The translations under genes and the position numbers were made by a program. Positions 19,855-27,785 of a DNA stretch of 64,000 bases are shown piece after piece. The notes below the pieces were generated by a model that saw only the letters and a program-made list of their open reading frames with translations, searched no databases and was not told the origin of the DNA. The DNA comes from Pseudodonghicola xiamenensis DSM 18339 (GTDB lineage Bacteria; Pseudomonadota; Alphaproteobacteria; Rhodobacterales; Rhodobacteraceae): the NCBI RefSeq assembly GCF_000429365.1, contig NZ_AUBS01000002.1, forward strand, positions 310,001-374,000. Direction: 5' to 3'. Numbering within the stretch: position 1 is the first letter of the stretch; each line of letters starts with the position of its first letter.

Positions 19855-20226
19855 TCATCGGGAAACAGAAACTTCATCAAGGCGCGCCAGGCGCCAGCTC
19901 CACCAGCCATTCAGGCAGACCAGCATCAGCACGATCACCGGCGGCACCGCATGCGCATATTCTGCATTCAGCAAGACGGTCGTCGCAGCCGAGGCCATCA
20001 CTGCCCCGGCAAGGATGCTGCCCGCCAGTCGAAAGGCCGGCAAGGCCAGCAACAACGCCGCCCCCCACTCCAACACCCCGGTGGCGACGTGAAACCAATC
20101 CGGGAACCCCCAACGCCGGTAATCGTCGAGCACCTCGGGGGAAGCGAAGATATTGAGATATCCGCCCAGGCAGAAGAAAGCGGCCAGAAGCCAGGCATAG
20201 AGATGACGCCAGGGAAATTTTCTCAT
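19855..20226 (-). CDS. DoxX-like small membrane protein
   Basis: 123 residues from ATG 20226; an upstream extension of the frame lacks membrane character. Four hydrophobic segments are seen (YAWLLAAFFCLGGYLNIF, GVLEWGAALLLALPAF, AGSILAGAVMASAATTVL, PVIVLMLVCLNGWW). The pattern fits the DoxX/DoxX_2 family, often linked to redox or membrane stress, with no defined reaction. The flavin reductase gene lies upstream on the same strand. Confidence 0.65.
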   Translation of the reverse strand: MRKFPWRHLYAWLLAAFFCLGGYLNIFASPEVLDDYRRWGFPDWFHVATGVLEWGAALLLALPAFRLAGSILAGAVMASAATTVLLNAEYAHAVPPVIVLMLVCLNGWWSWRLARLDEVSVSR

Positions 20227-20290
20227 GTTTTCTCTCGCTGTCTTCGGGTCATGACGACCCCACCCCGACGAACGATGATGGCAAGAACAG

Positions 20291-20827
20291 TCACAGCGTG
20301 CACACCCCGTTATAGTGCCGCCCATGCCAGACCAGCGGTTGCCGGCCGCCATCGTGCCGGATGTCGCGCGGCGCGCCCGCGAACAACAGATGATCGGCCA
20401 GTTCAATCTCACTGATCACGGTGCAATCCATCGCGGCGACGCCACCGGCCAGCCGGGGCTGCCCCGAGCTCCAGCTCTGCCAGTCCCCGACCTCGAACCG
20501 ATGCTCTGGCGCCACCTTTCCGGCAAAAGCGTCCGCCACGGCCTGCTGCCCCTCGGACAGCATCGCGACGGAGAACTGCCGCCCCGCGCGGATCAGTGCC
20601 GCAAGCGGCGCTCCGGCAGCGATCGAAACCAGAATCGCCGGGGGCGCAACATTCAGCGAAAACGCCGCCGTCACCGTCCGGCCAAAACACTGCCCGGCCC
20701 CCCGTGCGGCAACGATACAAACCTTTGCTGCCAAAGATGCCATGGCGTCGCGGAAATCAGACCGCAGAGACGCCGAAGCAGAGCGAAGCGCCGCGCAGTC
20801 GGCAGAAACATCCTTGCTCTCACTCAT
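20291..20827 (-). CDS. Flavin reductase domain protein (FMN-binding split barrel)
   Basis: 178 residues from ATG 20827, which has GGAGGGGC upstream. The pattern FRDAMASLAAKVCIVAA, GRTVTAAFSLNVAPPAILVSIAA and FSVAMLSEGQQAVADAFAG follows the HpaC/flavin reductase family (TxxxS.S..PP...; F.vn.L...q..lA..Fag). The C-terminal half matches the DHLLFAG..RDIRH...PLVWHGRHY ending. It would supply reduced FMN/FAD to a partner monooxygenase, which is not in the window. Confidence 0.8.
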   Translation of the reverse strand: MSESKDVSADCAALRSASASLRSDFRDAMASLAAKVCIVAARGAGQCFGRTVTAAFSLNVAPPAILVSIAAGAPLAALIRAGRQFSVAMLSEGQQAVADAFAGKVAPEHRFEVGDWQSWSSGQPRLAGGVAAMDCTVISEIELADHLLFAGAPRDIRHDGGRQPLVWHGRHYNGVCTL

Positions 20828-20889
20828 ATTGCCCCTCCCCGGGGTTGGCTCCAAACAGACCCGCGTATCAGCGACCCAAGGGCGGCTGC

Positions 20890-20921
20890 CCTGCCATGAA
20901 CGGGAGCGTTGTCATGGCAGG
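20890..20921 (-). terminator. Hairpin downstream of sodB
   Basis: A 10-bp perfect stem, CCTGCCATGA (20890-20899) with TCATGGCAGG (20912-20921), has a 12-nt loop. It lies just after the sodB stop on the minus strand and before the flavin reductase gene. No T-run is visible. Confidence 0.45.
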
Positions 20922-20937
20922 ACAGCCCCACCCCGCG

Positions 20938-21540
20938 TCAGGCGAGGTTCGCTTCGGCGAACTCGTAGTTCGCCAGATGGTCGAGGAAGTTGGTCACATA
21001 GTCGGGACGCCGGTTGCGGAAATCGACGTAATAGCTGTGCTCCCAGACATCGAGCCCCAGCAAGGCCGTGCCTTCGCCGGTAGCCAACGGGTTCACGCCG
21101 TTGGGTGTCTTGGTCACCGCCAGCGCGCCATCCGCCTTCTGGATCAGCCAGGCCCAACCCGATCCGAACTGGCCCACGGCCACCGCCTTGAACGCATTCT
21201 TGAACTGATCGACCGATCCGAAGGCCTCGACAATCTTGGCCTCCAGCTTGCCCGGCATGGCGCCACCGGTAGGCGACAGCGCATTCCAGAAATGGATATG
21301 GTTCCAGTGCTGCCCGGCATTGTTGAAGGCCGGCGCCCGGGCGTCATCGCCATAAGTCAGGGTGATGATCTGCTCCAGCGTCTTGCCCTGCAGATCGGCG
21401 TTGGCCTCGACAAAACCGTTCAGTGCCGTGACATAGGCCTGATGGTGTTTGTCATGATGCAGTTCCAACGTTTCCTGGCTCATGCCGCGCTCAGCCAGGG
21501 CCGCATGCGCATAAGTCAACGAGGGCAATTCGAAAGCCAT
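20938..21540 (-). CDS. sodB: Superoxide dismutase, Fe/Mn type (SodB-like)
   Basis: 200 residues from ATG 21540, preceded by GGAAGGAG. The four metal ligands are visible: His28 in LHHDKHH, His in NHIHFWN, and Asp and His in DVWEHSYY. Other conserved parts are GSGWAWL and LLGLDVWEH. Fe-versus-Mn preference cannot be fixed from the ligands; the AGQHWNHIHFW and length suggest the Fe or cambialistic type. It is divergent from a SufR-like iron-sulfur regulator, which hints at iron- or redox-responsive control. Confidence 0.94.
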   Translation of the reverse strand: MAFELPSLTYAHAALAERGMSQETLELHHDKHHQAYVTALNGFVEANADLQGKTLEQIITLTYGDDARAPAFNNAGQHWNHIHFWNALSPTGGAMPGKLEAKIVEAFGSVDQFKNAFKAVAVGQFGSGWAWLIQKADGALAVTKTPNGVNPLATGEGTALLGLDVWEHSYYVDFRNRRPDYVTNFLDHLANYEFAEANLA

Positions 21541-21629
21541 GATTTGTCTCCTTCCGGGCCGGCGCTTGCGCGACACGGCTCATTCCGATAATTAAACAAG
21601 CAACGCCTTTGAAAAACATCGAGATCAAT

Positions 21630-22295
21630 ATGTCAACAGATGTCTTGGAAAATTATGCATGGTCCCCTCGGGCCCCGGCCGAGCGCATCCTGATGGCGTT
21701 GAAGATGCAAGGGGCACAGACCTCGTCCCAGATCGGCGCGAAGCTTGGGATCACCGGCGAGGCGGCCCGCCAGCAGCTTGTGAAACTGTCGGAAGAGGGT
21801 CAGGTCCGGGATGAACGGCGAGCCTCGGGGCGCGGCCGTCCCTCGACCTATTGGCACCTGACCGAAAAGGGGCAATCCCGTTTCCCCGACAGCCATGCGG
21901 CGCTGACTGTGGAACTACTCGGCTCGATCCGCGAGATATTGGGGCAACAGGCGCTCGATCAGCTTATCGACGCCCGGGAAGGCAGCAGCCAATCGCGCTA
22001 TGCCGCCGCCATGGCAAGCTGTACCACCCTGAGGGAACGGGTCGAAAAGCTTGCGGAATTGCGTTCGGCGGAAGGCTATATGGCCACCGCCGAGGAGGCC
22101 GGTGACGACACCATGCTGCTGATCGAAAACCATTGCCCGATCTGTGCTGCCGCGACCTTCTGCCAGGGTTTCTGCCGCACCGAAAAGAAGGTGTTCGAAA
22201 CCGCCCTCGGCAGCGACACGGCGGTCGAACGTATCGAGCATATCGTCGAGGGCGGCCGGCGCTGCACCTATCGAATCACAGGAAACGCCTCATGA
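21630..22295 (+). CDS. SufR-like iron-sulfur winged-helix transcriptional regulator
   Basis: 221 residues from ATG 21630; a TTG 21 bp upstream is in frame. The N-terminal winged helix covers about residues 15-80 (ERILMALKMQGAQTSSQIGAKLG, ITGEAARQQLVKLSEEGQV). The C-terminal sensor half has ENHCPICAAATFCQGFC, a cysteine cluster like that which holds an Fe-S cluster in SufR-type repressors. The next gene overlaps by ATGA. Together with the divergent sodB this suggests a regulator of oxidative or nitrosative stress, though the target set is inferred. Confidence 0.8.
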   Translation: MSTDVLENYAWSPRAPAERILMALKMQGAQTSSQIGAKLGITGEAARQQLVKLSEEGQVRDERRASGRGRPSTYWHLTEKGQSRFPDSHAALTVELLGSIREILGQQALDQLIDAREGSSQSRYAAAMASCTTLRERVEKLAELRSAEGYMATAEEAGDDTMLLIENHCPICAAATFCQGFCRTEKKVFETALGSDTAVERIEHIVEGGRRCTYRITGNAS

Positions 22296-22768
22296 CCTCT
22301 CGCCCCGGAGAAGAATCCCGCCCGACGCCGGCACAGGCCATTGCCGAAGGGCTCGACGCCCAGATGGTGCGGCGCGTCGTGCATCGTTTCTACGATCAAG
22401 CCCGCCAGGACAGCGTGATCGGCCCGATATTCCGCAAATACGTCGCCGACGACGACTGGCCAGCCCATCTGGCGAAGATCGAAGCCTTCTGGGGCGCTTC
22501 CCTGCTCGGGACCAAGGCCTACAGCGGCCGCCCGATGCCTAAGCACCTCGCGATGCCGGAACTTGACGACAGCCATTTCATGCGCTGGCTGGCGCTGTTT
22601 CGCAATACGGTCACCGAGATCTGCCCGCCGCTGACCGCGCGGCTGTTCATCGACCGTTCGGAACGGATCGCCGAGGCGTTCCGCATCAATATCTCCATGC
22701 ACCGCGGCGAGGAGCTGGTCTTCCTGCCGCCCCTGAAACGCGAACCCTATCCCAGAGCAGGAGGGTAG
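22292..22768 (+). CDS. Group III truncated haemoglobin
   Basis: 158 residues, starting ATGA over the stop of the SufR-like gene. The globin core RVVHRFYDQARQDSVIGPIF is followed by WPAHLAKIEAFWGASLLG and the proximal-His helix DDSHFMRWLALF, the usual group III pattern. A C-terminal Met/Arg-rich tail follows. It binds haem and may detoxify NO or reactive species, or relay electrons. The tight coupling to an Fe-S regulator suggests control by redox state. Confidence 0.86.
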   Translation: MTSRPGEESRPTPAQAIAEGLDAQMVRRVVHRFYDQARQDSVIGPIFRKYVADDDWPAHLAKIEAFWGASLLGTKAYSGRPMPKHLAMPELDDSHFMRWLALFRNTVTEICPPLTARLFIDRSERIAEAFRINISMHRGEELVFLPPLKREPYPRAGG

Positions 22769-22821
22769 CGAGCCGGCCAGGCTGCAATGCCTACCCGGTT
22801 TCGGCCTCCCCCATCGACTTC

Positions 22822-22836
22822 ATGAGCAAGGCTCAT
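22822..22836. promoter_or_regulatory. LysR-type operator box (T-N11-A), upstream copy
   Basis: ATGAGCAAGGCTCAT is a perfect 6-3-6 palindrome with the T-N11-A geometry of LysR boxes. It lies 49 bp before the LysR gene. A matching box occurs at 23788-23802, after the gene. Confidence 0.6.
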
Positions 22837-22884
22837 ATATCCTGATGATATCCGGCACATATCGCCCCAGATTTCAGGCCCCAC

Positions 22885-23781
22885 ATGCTTCGTGAGAATG
22901 TAAACGATCTGATCGCCTTCGCCGCCGTTGCCGAAGAACGCAGCTTCACCCGGGCGGCGGCCCGGCTGAATGTCTCTCAATCGGCACTGAGCCATACGAT
23001 CAAAGGGCTAGAACAGAGGCTTGGCCTGCGCCTGCTGACCCGGACCACCCGCAGCGTCGCCCCGACGCTTGAAGGTGAGGATCTGCTTGCAACACTGACC
23101 CCCTGTTTCGACAAGATCGAAACCCGGCTGCAGGCGATCAACGACGCCCGCGACAAACCCACCGGCACGGTGCGGATCGTGGCTGTGGATTATGCCATCG
23201 AAAGCATTCTCTGGCCCAAGCTCTCCCCGGTGCTGAAGCAATACCCTGCAGTGAATATCGAATTCGTCATGGATTACGGCTATACTGATCTGGCGAATTT
23301 CCAGTGCGATGCCGGCGTGCGTTATGGCGAGCAGGTCAGCGACGGCATGATCTCGGTCCGCATCGGCCCCGACGAACGGATGATCTGCGTCGGCTCTCCG
23401 GCGTATTTCGAACAGATGGGCCAGCCGGAGACGCCACAGGATCTGGCCCGGCACAACTGCATCAACCTGCGGCTTTCCACCCATGGCACGCTTTCCGCTT
23501 GGGAATTCGAAGACGAAAGCGGCCAGGAGATCCGCGTCAAGGTCCAGGGCCAGGCCTGTTTCAACACGATCACCCCGGTTCTTCAGGCCGCCTGCGACGG
23601 CAACGGCCTGGCGCTGGTGCCCGAACGACTGGCCCGCAAACAAATCGGCTCGGGCGCCCTGGAGATCTGCCTCGGCGAATATTCGCCCTATTTTCCCGGC
23701 TTTCATCTCTATTATCCAAGCCGTCAGCGATCATCCTCTGCCTTCGACGTGGTGTTGGAGGCGCTGCGCGAACGCTCCTGA
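22885..23781 (+). CDS. LysR family transcriptional regulator
   Basis: 298 residues. The N-terminal winged HTH reads DLIAFAAVAEERSFTRAAARL then NVSQSALSHTIKGLEQRLG, a classic LysR start. The C-terminal co-inducer domain begins around residue 90 (GTVRIVAVDYAIESILWPKL). The subgroup resembles AaeR/YafC-type regulators with the CINLRL segment near residue 192. It is followed by a second copy of its putative operator and by a reductase-cupin pair in the same orientation. Confidence 0.92.
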   Translation: MLRENVNDLIAFAAVAEERSFTRAAARLNVSQSALSHTIKGLEQRLGLRLLTRTTRSVAPTLEGEDLLATLTPCFDKIETRLQAINDARDKPTGTVRIVAVDYAIESILWPKLSPVLKQYPAVNIEFVMDYGYTDLANFQCDAGVRYGEQVSDGMISVRIGPDERMICVGSPAYFEQMGQPETPQDLARHNCINLRLSTHGTLSAWEFEDESGQEIRVKVQGQACFNTITPVLQAACDGNGLALVPERLARKQIGSGALEICLGEYSPYFPGFHLYYPSRQRSSSAFDVVLEALRERS

Positions 23782-23787
23782 CCATTC

Positions 23788-23802
23788 ATGAGCGGCACTC
23801 AT
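23788..23802. promoter_or_regulatory. LysR-type operator box (T-N11-A), downstream copy
   Basis: ATGAGCGGCACTCAT shares ATGAGC....CTCAT with the box at 22822-22836 and is extended to a 7-bp TCATGAG/CTCATGA inverted repeat. It lies 85 bp before the short ORF at 23887, in the right place to control the reductase-cupin genes. Confidence 0.6.
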
Positions 23803-23886
23803 GACTGGCTTGATCGTCTTCCGTATTAAGACTGTCCGCCAGATGCCCCACATCGTTGGAAGACGCCTTTTGATAAGGAGCTTTCG

Positions 23887-23937
23887 ATGAAAACCGTTTC
23901 CACCCGCCGCCCCGGATCGCGAGGACGCGGTAGATGA
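23887..23937 (+). CDS. Possible 16-residue leader peptide coupled to the reductase gene
   Basis: [16 protein letters not shown] is preceded by an excellent ribosome-binding site, AAGGAGC, 5 bases upstream. Its TGA overlaps the ATG of the reductase gene (ATGA). The reductase start itself has no good site of its own, so this peptide may serve translational coupling. It could instead be the remnant of a longer gene. No known peptide is recognised. Confidence 0.4.
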   Translation: MKTVSTRRPGSRGRGR

Positions 23938-24572
23938 GGATCGGCATCCTTGGCTCTGGTCTGATGGGGGCCGGTCTGGGCCGGCTCTGGGCGCTTTGCG
24001 ATCACGATGTGACCTTCTCCTATGCCCGCAGCCGCCATAAGCTGGAGCGGCTGGCCCGCGAGAGCGGCAGCGCCCAAGGAACGGTCGCCGAGACGGTGGC
24101 GACCTCAGAGGTGCTTTTGTTGGCGGTACACTGGTCGCGGATCGACGACGTGCTGGAACAGGCCGGGGAGCTCGACGGCAAGCCGGTGCTGAACTGCTGC
24201 GTGCCGCTGAACGACCGCAACAGCGAGCTGGTGCTCGGCACCACCACCTCCGGCGCCGAAGAGCTGGCGCGGCGACGCCCCCGCGCAGGCTGGGTTTCCT
24301 GCTTCAACACCACCCCCTCGGAAAGCTTCGCCCCGGTTTTCGCCCGCAAAGGCAAGGCTCCGGCGCCGCAGGTTCTTGTCTGCGGAGACGATCCCGACGC
24401 CAAGACCATTGCCGGCGGGCTGATCCGCGATATCGGCTTCACCCCCCTAGAGGCAGGAAGACTGCGCAACGCCCGGTTCATCGAACCCTTTGCCATGGCC
24501 ACCGCAGAACTCGCCTATGCCCAGCCCGGGGGCCCCGCCCTCACCTACCGTTTCGAAAAGCTGCGCGGCTGA
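23934..24572 (+). CDS. NAD(P)-binding oxidoreductase, F420-dependent NADP reductase (NPD) family
   Basis: 212 residues. The N-terminal Rossmann motif is [32 protein letters not shown], with [13 protein letters not shown] and [26 protein letters not shown] later, as in the NADPH-dependent F420 reductase-like family (NAD_binding_10/F420_oxidored). In Proteobacteria such proteins use ordinary nucleotides. Translation is probably coupled to the short ORF at 23887. It is followed 29 bp later by a cupin gene and may be controlled by the LysR regulator upstream. Confidence 0.82.
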   Translation: MRIGILGSGLMGAGLGRLWALCDHDVTFSYARSRHKLERLARESGSAQGTVAETVATSEVLLLAVHWSRIDDVLEQAGELDGKPVLNCCVPLNDRNSELVLGTTTSGAEELARRRPRAGWVSCFNTTPSESFAPVFARKGKAPAPQVLVCGDDPDAKTIAGGLIRDIGFTPLEAGRLRNARFIEPFAMATAELAYAQPGGPALTYRFEKLRG

Positions 24573-24601
24573 TCGCGCGACAGAACAGAAAGGAAATCAC
24601 C

Positions 24602-24997
24602 ATGAAAATCATCCGTGCGGGCAGCACCCCCTCGATGCCGGGGCCTGATGACTGGTTCACCGGCACCGTTCGCATCGACCCGATGTTTCAGGCCGACGCG
24701 CCCGGCCGCACCAGCGGCGCCCATGTCACATTCGAGCCAGGCGCGCGCACGGCCTGGCACACCCACCCCGCCGGCCAGACCATCATCATCACCTTTGGCC
24801 GGGGTCGGGTGCAACGTGACGGCGGCCCCATCGAAGAGGTGCGCCAGGGGGATATCGTCTGGTTCCCCGCCGGGGAGAAACATTGGCACGGTGCCGCGCC
24901 CGACACCGCAATGAGCCACATCGCCATTCAGGAAAGCATTGATGGCAGCCCCGTCACCTGGATGGAGAAGGTCTCGGACGCCGACTACAACGGCTGA
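24602..24997 (+). CDS. Cupin domain protein
   Basis: 131 residues forming one cupin barrel. The metal-binding motif 1 is [25 protein letters not shown] and motif 2 is [27 protein letters not shown]. This pattern matches the (R)-mandelonitrile lyase/carboxymuconolactone-associated small cupins. AGAAAGGAAATC precedes the ATG. It is paired with the reductase gene upstream. Its reaction is unknown. Confidence 0.85.
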   Translation: MKIIRAGSTPSMPGPDDWFTGTVRIDPMFQADAPGRTSGAHVTFEPGARTAWHTHPAGQTIIITFGRGRVQRDGGPIEEVRQGDIVWFPAGEKHWHGAAPDTAMSHIAIQESIDGSPVTWMEKVSDADYNG

Positions 24998-25004
24998 CCC
25001 GTGC

Positions 25005-25036
25005 GAGTTCCGGGCGGCAGCCACCGCCCGGAACTC
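25005..25036. terminator. Hairpin between convergent genes
   Basis: A 13-bp perfect stem, GAGTTCCGGGCGG (25005-25017) with CCGCCCGGAACTC (25024-25036), has a 6-nt loop. It sits between the cupin gene and the convergent membrane protein gene and could end transcripts from both sides, although neither side has a T-run. Confidence 0.55.
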
Positions 25037-25061
25037 CCCGCCCCCTGTGACAGAGCGGTGC

Positions 25062-25298
25062 CTAGCGTTTCAGATAGGTCTGCCAGACCCAGATCACCAC
25101 CAGCGCCCCAAGCACAGCGCCGACAAACCCCGCCAGCGCCCCCATCATCGCCAGCAGCGCCCTGAGCACCAGGCCGCCCACTAATGCGCCGACGATACCG
25201 ATCAGCATGGTAGTGGGAATATCGGCCTCGATATTCATGATCCGCGTTGCCAGGAAGCCGGCGGCGGCTCCGATGATGATCAATGCAACAATCCCCAC
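25062..25298 (-). CDS. GlsB/YeaQ/YmgE family stress-response membrane protein
   Basis: 78 residues, with three hydrophobic segments. The N-terminus GIVALIIIGAAAGFLATRIM and ADIPTTMLIGIVGALVGG follow the transglycosylase-associated protein pattern. It is thought to be a small inner-membrane protein induced under stress, with no enzymatic role established. A second small membrane protein gene lies 3 bp upstream, so the two form an operon. Confidence 0.85.
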   Translation of the reverse strand: MGIVALIIIGAAAGFLATRIMNIEADIPTTMLIGIVGALVGGLVLRALLAMMGALAGFVGAVLGALVVIWVWQTYLKR

Positions 25299-25301
25299 GG
25301 C

Positions 25302-25538
25302 TCACTTCCTCCAGTGGAACGGCACGATGATCAGCGCCCCGATTGACGACGCGATGGCGTTCATCCCGGCAGAATGAAAGCCGATGCCAAACATCACCCG
25401 GACGAAATAGAACAGGAAGGCCCCGCCGATGCAGATGATGATCGAGGGGATGATACCATTCTGGGTAAAGCCCGATCTTTCCGAGGCATAGCCGACGATC
25501 CCCGCGATCACCACCGTGCCCATCAGCGTCATATACAT
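25302..25538 (-). CDS. Small membrane protein of unknown function
   Basis: 78 residues with two or three hydrophobic segments (LMGTVVIAGIVGYASERSG, GIIPSIIICIGGAFLFYFVRVMFGI, MNAIASSIGALIIVPF). The spacing recalls the YeaQ/YmgE fold, and it is encoded immediately before such a gene, so it may be a diverged partner. No other function can be inferred. Confidence 0.65.
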   Translation of the reverse strand: MYMTLMGTVVIAGIVGYASERSGFTQNGIIPSIIICIGGAFLFYFVRVMFGIGFHSAGMNAIASSIGALIIVPFHWRK

Positions 25539-25556
25539 CGCGCGCGCCCTTCCCGG

Positions 25557-26462
25557 TTACAGACGGGTTCCCGCCGGCACCGGCCGGCCGCGCAGGAACA
25601 CATCGGCATCCTGCGCCCCCTTGCCCGCCCTTTGCAAGCGGGTCAATTGCACCGCCCCCTCGCCGCAGGCGACGGTCAGCGCATCGTCCAGCACCTCGCC
25701 CGGCGCGCCGGCACCGGGCGCCAGGCACGAGGCCAGAAGTTTCAACCTCTCACCTTCAAAGTCGCACCAGGCACCGGGGAAAGGGGACAGCCCGCGGATC
25801 TTGCGATCGACCTCGACCGCAGGCAGGGCCCAGTCGATCCTTGCCTCGGCCTTGTCGATCTTGGTGGCATAGGTGACACCTTCATCCGGCTGCGGCTCGG
25901 GCACCAAGGCATCGAGGCGCGCCAGCGCGGTGACGATCAGCGCCGCGCCCATGGCGGACAGCCGGTCATGCAACTGTTCGGTGGTCTCCTCCTCCCCGAT
26001 CGGCGTGGCCTCGCGCAGCAGCACAGGCCCGGTATCGAGCCCGGCCTCCATTTGCATGATGCAGACGCCGGTTTCCGCATCGCCCGCCATGATGGCGCGA
26101 TGGATCGGCGCCGCCCCGCGCCAGCGCGGCAACAGGCTCGCGTGGATGTTCAGGCACCCCTTTACCGGTGCATCCAGCACCGCCTGCGGCAGGATCAGCC
26201 CATAGGCGACCACCACGGCGATATCGGCCTTCAGCGCGGCGAATTCCGCCTGCGCCTCGGGTGTCTTCAGACTGGTGGGATGGCGCACAGTCAGGCCCAG
26301 CACCTCTGCCCGTGCCTGGACTGGGCTCGGGCGATCCTTCTTGCCACGACCGGCGGGGCGCGGCGGCTGGCAATAGACGGCAGCGATCTCGTGCCCCGCC
26401 GTGACCAGCGCGTCGAGCACCGGGACCGAGAAATCGGGGGTTCCCATGAAGATGATGCGCAT
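25557..26462 (-). CDS. fmt: Methionyl-tRNA formyltransferase
   Basis: 301 residues from ATG 26462. It formylates initiator Met-tRNA. Conserved parts are [43 protein letters not shown] (catalytic His position follows) and the signature [24 protein letters not shown]. The C-terminal RNA-binding domain starts near residue 205 ([27 protein letters not shown]). It sits downstream of three deformylase genes on the same strand, but a MaoC gene and a poly-G tract lie between. Confidence 0.96.
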   Translation of the reverse strand: MRIIFMGTPDFSVPVLDALVTAGHEIAAVYCQPPRPAGRGKKDRPSPVQARAEVLGLTVRHPTSLKTPEAQAEFAALKADIAVVVAYGLILPQAVLDAPVKGCLNIHASLLPRWRGAAPIHRAIMAGDAETGVCIMQMEAGLDTGPVLLREATPIGEEETTEQLHDRLSAMGAALIVTALARLDALVPEPQPDEGVTYATKIDKAEARIDWALPAVEVDRKIRGLSPFPGAWCDFEGERLKLLASCLAPGAGAPGEVLDDALTVACGEGAVQLTRLQRAGKGAQDADVFLRGRPVPAGTRL

Positions 26463-26662
26463 TGCCAAACCTCCGTCTTGTCGCCGGCCTTCAATTGCGG
26501 CGCACCTTAGTCATGCGCCAGCGGGTGTCCAGCTTTGGCAGTACCATGAGCGCGGCCCCCCGCGACATGGTTCCCTGCGCTGACGCCGGGCCATCAGAGC
26601 AAGCCGCGCGGGCAATCGCCGGCCCGCGGGGACGGTCCGGCGCCCTTCGGATTTGTTCCGCA

Positions 26663-26692
26663 GGGGGGGGGGGGGGGGGCTCGGGGGGGGGG
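26663..26692. repeat. Extreme poly-G tract (17 G, CTC, 10 G)
   Basis: Seventeen consecutive G (26663-26679), then CTC, then ten G (26683-26692), then CGG. It lies in the 246-bp gap between fmt and the MaoC gene, directly downstream of the MaoC stop codon on the minus strand, where it reads as poly-C. It could be a slippage-prone hypervariable tract or G-quadruplex, or in part an assembly error. No gene is seen in the rest of the gap. Confidence 0.9.
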
Positions 26693-26708
26693 CGGAGGTT
26701 TAGGACAC

Positions 26709-27179
26709 TCAGCCCGCCGCAGCCTCGCCGCGCGGGAAAATGCCGTTGCTGATGAATTCCATCACCGGCACGCCGTCCTGATTGCTGACCGTCACCTTGC
26801 TTTTGACAAAGCCGATCGGACGGCTTTTCGACGGCGTCAGCTCCAGAACCTCCATCCGTACCGACAGGACCTCACCGGGGTAGACCGGCTTCAGCCAGCG
26901 CAGCGAATCGATCCCGGGCGAGCCCAGAGACCGGCCGGTCCGGTCCAGATTCTCCACCATCATCGCCATGGTCATGGCGCAGGTGTGCCAGCCACTGGCG
27001 CAGAGCCCGCCGAACAGCGACTGCTTCGCCGCCTCCTCGTCGAGGTGAAAGAACTGCGCATCGTATTTGCTGGCGAATTCGATGATCTCTTCCTTGGTCA
27101 CCGCATAGGCGCCAAAGTTCTGCACCTGGCCGATCTCGAAGCTCTCGAAGGGAATGAAATCCATTGCGGTCTCAGTCAT
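26709..27179 (-). CDS. MaoC-like (R)-specific enoyl-CoA hydratase/dehydratase
   Basis: 156 residues from ATG 27179. GGAGG lies 6 bases upstream of this ATG, whereas the in-frame ATG 6 bp earlier touches the site itself. The hotdog-fold core YDAQFFHLDEEAAKQ and FGGLCASGWHT carries the catalytic Asp/His region of MaoC hydratases. It probably acts on an acyl-CoA in fatty-acid or dicarboxylic-acid turnover. The gene is inserted between the deformylase cluster and fmt, which are unrelated in function. Confidence 0.88.
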   Translation of the reverse strand: MTETAMDFIPFESFEIGQVQNFGAYAVTKEEIIEFASKYDAQFFHLDEEAAKQSLFGGLCASGWHTCAMTMAMMVENLDRTGRSLGSPGIDSLRWLKPVYPGEVLSVRMEVLELTPSKSRPIGFVKSKVTVSNQDGVPVMEFISNGIFPRGEAAAG

Positions 27180-27287
27180 TTTCATCCTCCCTGACTGGTT
27201 CTCCTCGCCCAAAGCAGGCGAGAAGCACCGGAGGGATGCAATTCCCAAATCACCCGGACTGGCCAAAACGCCGCGTCACTTGACCGA

Positions 27288-27785
27288 TCAGCCGGCCAGC
27301 TTGCGGGCCTTGCGCAGCAGCATGTCGCGTTTGACCTTGCTGAGATTGTCGAAATACATCCGACCGTTCAGATGGTCGATCTGATGCTGGATCGAGGTCG
27401 CCCAGAGGCCGACGAAATCCCGCTCCTCGGCCTCGCCCTGATCGTTCAGAAAGCGCACCGTCACTGCCCGGGGCCGTTCGATTTTGGCCGACACACCGGG
27501 CAGGTTCGGGCTCGCCTCCTCATGCACGCGCGGCTGGACCGAGGCATGAAGAATTTCCGGATTGGCCATGCGCACCGCCTGACCCCGGCTGTCCGAGGCA
27601 TCGACCACCGCCAGCCGCAGCATCACGCCGATCTGCGGCGCGGCCAGCCCGACACCGGGCATCGCCTCCATGGTGTCGATCATGTCGGTCCAGATCGCGC
27701 GAATGTCGTCGGTGATCGCCTCGACCGGTTCGGCCGGGGTACGCAGCCGCTTGTCGGGCCAAGGCAGGCAGATGCGAACGGTCAT
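27288..27785 (-). CDS. Peptide deformylase-like protein with degenerate active site
   Basis: 165 residues. Motif I is intact (GVGLAAPQ, residues 44-51). Motif II should read EGCLS, but here EEASPNLPG puts Ser92 in place of the metal-binding Cys. Motif III should read HExxH, but here HQIDH (135-139) replaces the catalytic Glu with Gln136. Two His ligands remain. Standard deformylase activity is therefore unlikely; a structural or altered role is possible. It overlaps the next deformylase gene upstream by ATGA (27782-27785) and is otherwise full length and in frame, so it is not an obvious pseudogene. Confidence 0.88.
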   Translation of the reverse strand: MTVRICLPWPDKRLRTPAEPVEAITDDIRAIWTDMIDTMEAMPGVGLAAPQIGVMLRLAVVDASDSRGQAVRMANPEILHASVQPRVHEEASPNLPGVSAKIERPRAVTVRFLNDQGEAEERDFVGLWATSIQHQIDHLNGRMYFDNLSKVKRDMLLRKARKLAG

